Shown here one piece after another: positions 1-5,031 of a stretch of 5,695 bases of DNA. Below the pieces are notes generated by a model. The model was given only the letters and a program-made list of their open reading frames with translations, had not been told where the DNA came from and searched no databases. Source of the DNA: an uncultured Solirubrobacteraceae bacterium (lineage in GTDB: Bacteria; Actinomycetota; Thermoleophilia; Solirubrobacterales; Solirubrobacteraceae); contig CADCVT010000180.1 in NCBI GenBank assembly GCA_902806215.1, forward strand, positions 1 through 5,695, in the 5' to 3' direction. How positions within the stretch are numbered: the stretch's first letter is position 1; each line of letters opens with the position of its first letter. Made by a program: the position numbers and the translations under genes.

Positions 1-1
1 C

Positions 2-637
2 CATCGCATCGGCGTGGTCCTCTCGGGCGCCGACGACGACTGGTACACGCCGGGCACGAGCAACACGCCCGTCGGCGTGGTCGAGGGCAAGGCCGCGATG
101 CGCCTGCCGCTGCTGCGCTTCCGCCGCGACGACAGCATCGCCGGCGGCAAGTCGGAGTCGATCGACGACGCCCAGCCGTTCGCCGTCCCGGCCGCCGCGC
201 TGACCGGCTCCGTGGTCGACGCGGCGTTCCCGCCCGCGCAGGTCCCGTTCCCCGAGGCGCGGCTCGGCTCGAGCGCGTCGATGCCGCTCGGCGCCTGCGC
301 CTGCGGGATCGCCGGCCCCGGCCGCGACGGGACGACCGCGGCCGAGCGCGCGAAGGCCGCCGCCCGTCGGGCGACGCTGAAGCTGCGGATCGTCAGGCGG
401 CGCGGCAAGCGCGTCCTCGTCGCCTCGGGCCGCGCGCCCGGCGCGAAGAAGGTCACGCTCGCGGTGAAGTTCGGCCGCAGCGCGTTTGCCCGGCGCACCG
501 CGAAGGTCAAGCGCAACGCGTACACGGCGACGTTCTCGCTCGCCCGCCTGCGCTCGGGCCGCCTGACGGTGGCCGCGCGCCTCAATGGCAGGGGCAAGCC
601 GATGACCGCCGCGGTCCGTCTGAAGCGCGCTCGCTAG
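2..637 (+). CDS. C-terminal part of an unrecognised, probably exported protein with a basic beta-rich tail (5' partial)
   Basis: The frame is open from the first bases to a TAG at 635-637, so the true start lies outside the window; the GTG at 14 is only the first in-frame start-like codon. I do not recognise the family. The visible N-terminal part (about 115 residues) is acidic and rich in Gly, Pro and Ala, with a short ACACG cysteine pair near residues 98-101. After an Ala/Arg linker, the last 90 or so residues are very rich in Arg and Lys and alternate hydrophobic and basic residues, as in LKLRIVRRRGKRVLVASGRA. This is typical of a beta-sandwich repeat, and similar tails are common on secreted or surface proteins of Solirubrobacterales-like actinomycetes. 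That resemblance is from memory. Codon third positions are almost all G or C, so the frame itself is secure. It is separated from the next gene by 79 bases and need not share its function. Confidence 0.75.
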   Translation, partial: HRIGVVLSGADDDWYTPGTSNTPVGVVEGKAAMRLPLLRFRRDDSIAGGKSESIDDAQPFAVPAAALTGSVVDAAFPPAQVPFPEARLGSSASMPLGACACGIAGPGRDGTTAAERAKAAARRATLKLRIVRRRGKRVLVASGRAPGAKKVTLAVKFGRSAFARRTAKVKRNAYTATFSLARLRSGRLTVAARLNGRGKPMTAAVRLKRAR

Positions 638-659
638 GCGACTGCGGGGGCCCGCTCCG

Positions 660-691
660 CGTAACGTTTTCCTTACGGTCCGTGACGGACC
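660..691 (+). promoter_or_regulatory. Two adjacent dyad symmetries ahead of the redox operon; candidate operator/promoter region
   Basis: A perfect 15-base palindrome, GGTCCGT-G-ACGGACC, occupies 677-691. It abuts a second dyad, CGTAA-N8-TTACG, at 660-677. Both lie in the only intergenic gap before the operon. A TAnnnT-type -10 candidate (TACGGT, 674-679) overlaps them, but no convincing -35 is visible. The arrangement is what a repressor or activator site overlapping a promoter would look like. Short GC-rich palindromes also occur by chance, and no known regulator motif was recognised. Confidence 0.35.
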
Positions 692-716
692 TCGCATGCT
701 CGTGGATGATCAGCGC

Positions 717-2084
717 ATGGCAAGAGCGTTCGACGTGGTCGTGCTGGGTGCCGGTCCTGCCGGCGAGGTGTGCGCGGGGCGACTCGCCGACGGCGGTCTC
801 GAGGTCGCGATCGTCGAGGAGCACCTCGTCGGCGGCGAGTGCTCGTTCTACGCCTGCATGCCCTCCAAGGCGCTGCTGCGCCCCGCCGAGGCGCTGGAGG
901 AGGCGCGGCGGATCCCGGGCGCCGCCGAGGCCGCGACCGGGACCCTCGACGTCCCCGCCGCGCTTGCGCGCCGCGACGAGGTGATCCACGACCTCGACGA
1001 CTCGGCCCAGGTGCCGTGGCTCGACGACAACGGGATCACGCTCGTCCGGGGGCGAGGCCGGCTCGACGGCAAGCTGACCGTCCGCGTCGGCGACGAGGTG
1101 CTCGAGGCTCGCCGCGCCGTCGTCGTCTCCACCGGCAGCGACGCGACGATGCCGCCGATCCCCGGCCTGGCCGAGGCGGAGCCGTGGACGAACCGCGAGG
1201 CCACCGTCGCCAAGACCCCGCCCGAGCACCTCGTCGTGCTCGGCGGCGGGCCCGTCGGCGTCGAGCTCGCGCAGGCGTGGCGGTCGCTGGGCAGCGCGGT
1301 GACGCTCGTCGAGAGCCACGAGCACGTGCTCGGCCGGGAGGAGCCGTTCGCGGCCGAGGAGGTCGAGCAGGCGCTCGGCGACGCCGGCGTCGACGTGCGG
1401 ACGGGCATCCGCGCGACCGCCGTCGCGCGTAGTGACGGGAAGGTGACGGTCACGCTCTCAGACGGCACGGAGGCCATTGGCGACGAGCTCCTGCTCGCCC
1501 TGGGCCGCACCCCCCGCACGGACGGCATCGGCCTCGACTCCGTCGGCCTCGGCGCCGACGGCCCGATCGAGACCGACAACCACCTCCACGTCCAGGCCGA
1601 GCCCTGGCTGTACGCGATCGGCGACGTCAACGGCCGCGCGCTGCTCACCCACCAGGGCAAGTACCAGGGCCGCATCGCCGCCGACCACATCCTCGGCCGC
1701 GCCCACGCGAGCCTCGTCTACGGCGGCCCGCTGTCGCCGCGCATCGTCTTCACCGAGCCGCAGGTGGCGAGCGTCGGCTACACGCTCGCCGCGGCGCTCG
1801 AGGCCGGCATCGACGTCGAGGCGGTCGACGCGGACGTCAACGACACCGCGGGCGGGAGCTTCTACGGCCGCGGGGTCCCGGGCCGTGCCCGGCTCGTCGT
1901 CGACGAGAACCGCCGCGTGCTCGTCGGGGCGACGTTCACCGGCGCGGAGGTCGGCGACCTGCTGCACGCCGCGACGATCGCGATCGTCGGCGAGGTCCCG
2001 CTCGACCGCCTGTGGCACGCCGTCCCGTGCTTCCCCAGCCGCAGCGAGGTCTGGCTCAAGCTCCTGGAGGCGTACGGCCTGTGA
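717..2084 (+). CDS. FAD/NAD(P)-dependent disulfide oxidoreductase (dihydrolipoamide dehydrogenase/mercuric reductase-like)
   Basis: This is a cytoplasmic class I pyridine nucleotide-disulfide oxidoreductase of 455 residues, the normal family length. An N-terminal FAD Rossmann motif GAGPAG (11-16) is followed by acidic E34. The redox disulfide is in GGECSFYACMPSK, with C42 and C47 in the usual C-x4-C spacing. A second nucleotide-binding motif, GGGPVG (176-181), precedes E199, which favours NADH over NADPH (inference). AIGD (300-303) is the FAD pyrophosphate-contact motif. At the C-terminus, where lipoamide dehydrogenase has HxHPT..(S/H)E, this protein reads HAVPCFPSRSE (434-444), so the usual catalytic-base histidine is Val436. 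It is therefore unlikely to be a standard E3 subunit, and its substrate is unknown. The ATG at 717 puts the Rossmann strand at the usual distance from the N-terminus; ATG 696 is an alternative adding seven residues. The stop overlaps the next start, so the flavoprotein is co-translated with the membrane molybdoenzyme and may supply its electrons. Confidence 0.9.
   Translation: MARAFDVVVLGAGPAGEVCAGRLADGGLEVAIVEEHLVGGECSFYACMPSKALLRPAEALEEARRIPGAAEAATGTLDVPAALARRDEVIHDLDDSAQVPWLDDNGITLVRGRGRLDGKLTVRVGDEVLEARRAVVVSTGSDATMPPIPGLAEAEPWTNREATVAKTPPEHLVVLGGGPVGVELAQAWRSLGSAVTLVESHEHVLGREEPFAAEEVEQALGDAGVDVRTGIRATAVARSDGKVTVTLSDGTEAIGDELLLALGRTPRTDGIGLDSVGLGADGPIETDNHLHVQAEPWLYAIGDVNGRALLTHQGKYQGRIAADHILGRAHASLVYGGPLSPRIVFTEPQVASVGYTLAAALEAGIDVEAVDADVNDTAGGSFYGRGVPGRARLVVDENRRVLVGATFTGAEVGDLLHAATIAIVGEVPLDRLWHAVPCFPSRSEVWLKLLEAYGL
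2065..2070 (+). promoter_or_regulatory. Ribosome binding site fixing the start of the cytochrome b-molybdoenzyme gene
   Basis: TGGAGG lies 10 bases before the GTG at 2081, inside the 3' end of the flavoprotein gene. The GTG shares its TG with the TGA stop of that gene (2082-2084). The in-frame ATG-free stretch upstream and the GTG at 2012 have no comparable site, so 2081 is preferred. Confidence 0.6.
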
Positions 2085-3313
2085 GAGCGCCGTGGCCCGA
2101 GGATCCGCCGCCCGGCCCGTTCCGCCCGAGCTCCTGGAAGAGCCCGCTGCGCGGGCCGTGGCTGACCGCGTTCCTCGGCTCGATCCTCCTGGCGCTCGTC
2201 ACGATCGTCGCGGTCACCGGCTTCCTCAGCCACGCGGCGTACAACCCGAGCCTCGGCATGAACGCGATCGTCCCGGCCGAGGACGACCTCGGGTTCCTGC
2301 TGTTCGACTGGCCGACGTCGCCGTCGTGGCTCTACGCGCTCAACCAGGGCCTCCACGTCACGGTCGGGTTCGTCGCGGTGCCGCTGCTGCTGGCCAAGCT
2401 GTGGAGCGTCATCCCGCGGCTGTTCAAGTGGCCGCCGGTCGTCTCCCCGGCGGAGGGCATCGAGCGCGCGGCGATCGCGCTGCTCGTCGGCTCGGCGCTC
2501 TTCCTGTTCGCCACCGGCGTCGCGAACGCCCAGATCTACTACCCGTTCAGGTTCAACTTCGTGCTGGCGCACTACTACGCGGCGATCGTGTTCGTGGCGG
2601 CGCTGGCGCTCCACGTCGCGGTGAAGACGCCGGTGATCCTGCGGGCGTACCGGGAGCGCGGCGTGCTCAAGCCGCTGCGCGACGACCTCGCGCACACCGA
2701 GTCCGAGCCGCACGACCCGCACGGCGGCCTGGCGCCGGAGGCCCCGGACGCGCCGACGATCTCGCGCCGCGGCCTCGTCGGGGCGGTCGGCGCGGCGGGC
2801 GCGCTGCTCGCGGTGTTCGTCGGCGGTCAGTCGGTCGGCGGGCCGTTCCGGTCGCTCGCGCTCTTCGCGCCGCGCCGGCAGTCGTTCCCGGTCAACAAGA
2901 CCGCGCGGTCGGCGGGCGTCACCGAGGAGATGACCGGCGACGGCTGGCGCCTCGCGGTCGGCGATCGCTCGTTCACGCGCGACGAGCTCCTCGCGATGCC
3001 GCAGCACACGGAGTCGCTGCCGATCGCGTGCGTCGAAGGGTGGTCGACGACGCAGTCCTGGACCGGCGTCCGGCTGCGGGACCTCGCCGGCGGCTCGTCC
3101 GGCACGTGCTTCGTCGAGTCGTTGCAGCCCCGCGGTTCGCTGCGCGAGGCCACGCTCAGCGCCGACCAGGTGGCGAACGAGCGGTCACTGCTCGCGCTGA
3201 AGGTCAACGGCGAGGACCTCTCGATGGACCACGGCTACCCGGCGCGCATCATCGTGCCGGCGCTGCCCGGCGTGCACAACACCAAGTGGGTCAAGAGCCT
3301 GAGGTTCTCGTGA
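2081..3313 (+). CDS. Membrane fusion protein: cytochrome-b-like four-helix domain joined to an MsrP/sulfite-oxidase-type molybdopterin domain
   Basis: This is a 410-residue protein with two parts. Residues 1-226 hold four predicted membrane helices (about 27-49, 84-110, 129-150, 164-186). Candidate heme-ligand histidines are H51, H92, H164 and H178, and H164 and H178 are 14 apart in helix 4, the classic cytochrome b spacing. A cytoplasmic linker then leads to ISRRGLVG (227-234), a twin-arginine motif, and a fifth hydrophobic helix (231-249). The remainder, outside the membrane, matches the sulfite oxidase/MsrP molybdopterin fold. PIACVEGWS (314-322) supplies the Mo ligand C317, SWTGVRL follows, and DHGYPARIIVP with HNTKWVKSL closes the domain near the C-terminus. 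Likely role: electron exchange between membrane heme and an extracytoplasmic Mo site, either reduction (methionine sulfoxide or another S/N-oxide) or sulfite oxidation. The sequence does not settle the direction. The gene starts at a GTG overlapping the upstream TGA, and its own TGA overlaps the next GTG. Confidence 0.88.
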   Translation: MRAPWPEDPPPGPFRPSSWKSPLRGPWLTAFLGSILLALVTIVAVTGFLSHAAYNPSLGMNAIVPAEDDLGFLLFDWPTSPSWLYALNQGLHVTVGFVAVPLLLAKLWSVIPRLFKWPPVVSPAEGIERAAIALLVGSALFLFATGVANAQIYYPFRFNFVLAHYYAAIVFVAALALHVAVKTPVILRAYRERGVLKPLRDDLAHTESEPHDPHGGLAPEAPDAPTISRRGLVGAVGAAGALLAVFVGGQSVGGPFRSLALFAPRRQSFPVNKTARSAGVTEEMTGDGWRLAVGDRSFTRDELLAMPQHTESLPIACVEGWSTTQSWTGVRLRDLAGGSSGTCFVESLQPRGSLREATLSADQVANERSLLALKVNGEDLSMDHGYPARIIVPALPGVHNTKWVKSLRFS

Positions 3314-3744
3314 GGAAGCTCTACGGCACCACCCCGCTGCACCTGCTCGCCCACGGGCTGCTGTTCGCGATCTTCGGCTGGGTCGTCCTGCAGCTGTTCG
3401 ACGCCCGCGAGTCGTTCAACATGCTCGTCTGGTTCGTGGCGGCGCTCATCCTCCACGACCTCGTCCTGCTGCCGTTCTACTCGCTGCTCGACCGCGCCGG
3501 ACGCGTGGCCGCCCGCGGGCCGACGATCAACTTCGTGCGCATCCCCGCCGCGCTGTCGGGCCTGCTGCTGCTGCTCTTCTTCCCGCCGATGCTCGGGCGC
3601 AACGACGGCTCGTTCGCACGCGTCGCCGGCGAGGAGCCGAGCGGGTACCTCGAGCGGTGGCTGATCGTCACCGCGGCGCTCTTCGCCATCGCCATGGCGC
3701 TGTCTGTGCTGAGGCTCACGAAAGGGCGGCACGAGCAGGCATAA
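3310..3744 (+). CDS. Four-helix integral membrane protein of the molybdoenzyme operon
   Basis: This 144-residue protein has four predicted helices at about 10-30, 38-60, 75-95 and 117-135. The start is a GTG overlapping the TGA of the molybdoenzyme gene (GTGA), with GAGG at 3301-3304 as ribosome-binding site five bases upstream. Features that look functional are H11 and H15 at the cytoplasmic end of helix 1, LHDLVLLPFYSLLDR (48-62) in and after helix 2, and NFVRIPAALSG (74-84) leading into a Leu-rich helix 3. A polar loop (96-116) separates helices 3 and 4. I do not recognise a named family, although similar small membrane proteins beside actinobacterial molybdoenzymes seem familiar from memory. 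Tight coupling suggests an assembly factor or extra membrane subunit of the cytochrome b-Mo complex. The histidines could bind heme or be structural; this is inference. Confidence 0.82.
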   Translation: MRKLYGTTPLHLLAHGLLFAIFGWVVLQLFDARESFNMLVWFVAALILHDLVLLPFYSLLDRAGRVAARGPTINFVRIPAALSGLLLLLFFPPMLGRNDGSFARVAGEEPSGYLERWLIVTAALFAIAMALSVLRLTKGRHEQA

Positions 3745-3748
3745 CGTC

Positions 3749-3955
3749 GTGCCCATGTTCGCCGACGTCATCTTCCTCTCCGTTGTCCTCCTCCTCGTCG
3801 TGGCGGCCATGCAGCTGTACTCCAGCCGCACCAGCGGGATCTCGCAGCGCCCGTACGAGCACGTCTACGGCGGCGCCCCCGGTGCGGCCGGCGGCTCGCG
3901 CATGAGCCGGTCCGACGAGCGCGACATCGACTACTGGACCCGCGGAACCCGGTAG
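3749..3955 (+). CDS. Small single-pass membrane protein, function unknown
   Basis: This is a 68-residue frame starting only five bases after the preceding stop. The N-terminus MPMFADVIFLSVVLLLVVAA forms one strong hydrophobic helix (about residues 4-22). It is followed by a polar tail with SSRTSGISQRPYEHVYGG, a Gly/Ala turn, and a charged end (RSDERDIDYWTRGTR). CAGG at 3736-3739 is nine bases from the GTG at 3749; the ATG at 3755, giving 66 residues, is an equally possible start. Codon third positions are overwhelmingly G or C, supporting a real gene despite its size. Small one-helix proteins at the end of respiratory-type operons are often accessory subunits that stabilise the complex, which is the most economical guess here. 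No family was recognised, and it could instead be an independent small envelope protein. Confidence 0.7.
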   Translation: MPMFADVIFLSVVLLLVVAAMQLYSSRTSGISQRPYEHVYGGAPGAAGGSRMSRSDERDIDYWTRGTR

Positions 3956-3979
3956 CGCTTCGCGTCCAGGCGGCCCATC

Positions 3980-3984
3980 AGGGG
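3980..3984 (+). promoter_or_regulatory. Candidate ribosome binding site AGGGG before a start-less small frame
   Basis: AGGGG is followed by exactly eight bases (CGAGCCCG) and then ATC at 3993, which begins a 29-codon frame with strongly coding-like third positions. The spacing is ideal for initiation, but ATC is not a normal start codon. Confidence 0.3.
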
Positions 3985-3992
3985 CGAGCCCG

Positions 3993-4082
3993 ATCCTCGA
4001 CGAGGTCAAGGACGACGCGGGCGTTCCCGGCGAGGCGCGCAAGCAGATCGAGAAGTCCCAGGAGCAGCACGAGTCGCCCTGA
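3993..4082 (+). CDS. Possible 29-residue helical small protein with non-canonical or damaged start (ATC)
   Basis: From 3993 to the TGA at 4080-4082, 26 of the first 27 codons end in G or C, like the confirmed genes. The overlapping minus-strand frame loses that bias in the same stretch. The peptide begins ILDEVKDDAGVPGEARKQIE and ends KSQEQHESP: charged, probably one amphipathic helix, and cytoplasmic-looking. There is no ATG, GTG or TTG in frame back to the stop at 3903-3905. Three readings fit. Initiation could occur at ATC behind the AGGGG site. A sequencing error could have changed ATG to ATC. Or this is the tail of the preceding small membrane protein after a +1 shift past its TAG; the codons between that TAG and 3991 also look coding, but in the other frame. 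The 3' end runs antisense into the HPr-kinase-like gene. Function is unknown. Confidence 0.35.
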   Translation: MLDEVKDDAGVPGEARKQIEKSQEQHESP

Positions 4083-5031
4083 CGTCGGCGACGATCGCGT
4101 CGAGGACCGACCTGAGCGCCTCGTGCGCGTCCGGCGCGGCAAGCCGGCGCATCGGCACGGTGCCGGCGAACCGCGCCTGAACCGGCAGGAGCCGCGCGCG
4201 CCGGCCCGCGTCGAGGGCCTCGGCGCGGTACGTGTCGCGGAGCACGAGCGAGAGGCGGTCGCGCGGCGACACGTCCGAGAGCTCCGGCCGATCCGCCTCG
4301 ATCCGTGGGGCGAGGACGTACACGGCCGCCAGCGGCCTCGCATCTGCGCAGTACGAGCCCTCGGACACCGACAGCGCAACCGCCCGCTTGTCGCCCATCA
4401 TGTCGGCGTCGAACACCCGTGGCAGACGTTCCGCCTCCCAGCCGACCGCGCGGGCGGTTACGGGCAGCACCCGCAGGCGCGCGGGTCCCGGATGGACTGC
4501 GAACCCTCCCGGCGCGTCGGCGATCGCGGCGACGTCGTCGCTCAGCAGGGCGTGCCCCCGCGCGACGAACGCCGCGGCCGTCGTCGACTTCCCCGCTCCG
4601 CTCGGGCCGACGACGAGGATCGCCTCGTCGTCGACCACGAGCGCAGCGCCGTGCAGCTGCGGCGTACCGGCGAGGTGCAGCGCGGTGGAGAGCCCCGCGG
4701 TCTCGACGACCGGCGCCATCTGGAGTGGGTCGGTTGCGGCTCCATACCTGACGTCGATCCGGCCGTGCGAGACCAGCATGCTCCAGGCCTCGCCGACGGC
4801 CGGGTCGACGTAGTGCAGCAGGCGCTGGTCCCCGTCGAGGTGCCAGACCCGCTCGAAGCCGGTCTGCGCCACCGGCGGCACACCCGGCGGCTCGTGCGCA
4901 CCGTTGGGCGGGTCTGCGAACACGACCTCGACCGAGCTCGCCGCGCTCGCGTCGTCCGTGGGATGGAGGCCCGCGAGGGGCCGGTTCGAGCGCACGGTCA
5001 GCCCGAACGCCGCGTACGCGTGCGCGCTCAA
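4006..5031 (-). CDS. HPr-kinase-like P-loop protein
   Basis: This 341-residue protein resembles the HPr kinase-like proteins found in lasso-peptide and glycan-type clusters. Its N-terminus, HAYAAFGLTVRSNRPLAGL (4-22), matches the YxxFGLxixSxxPLPxL opening typical of that group. After a divergent beta-rich region comes LHGAALVV (126-133), a Walker A motif GPSGAGKST (142-150) and LLSDDV (162-167), where D165/D166 match the SDD of HPr kinases. Likely activity is ATP-dependent phosphoryl transfer to a peptide, protein or small molecule; the acceptor is not visible here. The start is a TTG whose last two bases open the TGA of the upstream gene (TTGA overlap), with no clear ribosome-binding site, so it probably depends on translational coupling. 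Later starts would delete the conserved FGLT segment. Natural-looking sequence ends near DAIVADV (316). The last 25 or so codons lose the G/C third-position bias and lie antisense to a plus-strand frame. Confidence 0.82.
   Translation of the reverse strand: MSAHAYAAFGLTVRSNRPLAGLHPTDDASAASSVEVVFADPPNGAHEPPGVPPVAQTGFERVWHLDGDQRLLHYVDPAVGEAWSMLVSHGRIDVRYGAATDPLQMAPVVETAGLSTALHLAGTPQLHGAALVVDDEAILVVGPSGAGKSTTAAAFVARGHALLSDDVAAIADAPGGFAVHPGPARLRVLPVTARAVGWEAERLPRVFDADMMGDKRAVALSVSEGSYCADARPLAAVYVLAPRIEADRPELSDVSPRDRLSLVLRDTYRAEALDAGRRARLLPVQARFAGTVPMRRLAAPDAHEALRSVLDAIVADVRATRAAPGTSRSACAPRRERPRRP

Noticed and set aside
644..655. GCGGG-GG-CCCGC dyad just after the first gene, as a possible terminator
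   Set aside because: The loop is too short for the full stem, and no T-run follows. It is ordinary GC-rich sequence.
612..683. Eight-base direct repeat CGGTCCGT at 612-619 and 676-683, as an extra operator half-site
   Set aside because: The first copy lies inside the end of the upstream coding region and lacks the second half-site. At this GC content an 8-mer repeat is expected by chance.
1477..3309. Long plus-strand open frame running continuously through the flavoprotein and molybdoenzyme genes
   Set aside because: It is an Arg/Ala/Ser-rich shadow of the real genes caused by scarcity of stop codons at high GC. Only its last part, from GTG 3310, is a real gene.
3995..4005. CCTCG-A-CGAGG palindrome between the convergent genes, as a terminator
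   Set aside because: A one-base centre cannot form a hairpin loop, there is no T-run, and the bases are explained by codons of the small plus-strand frame.
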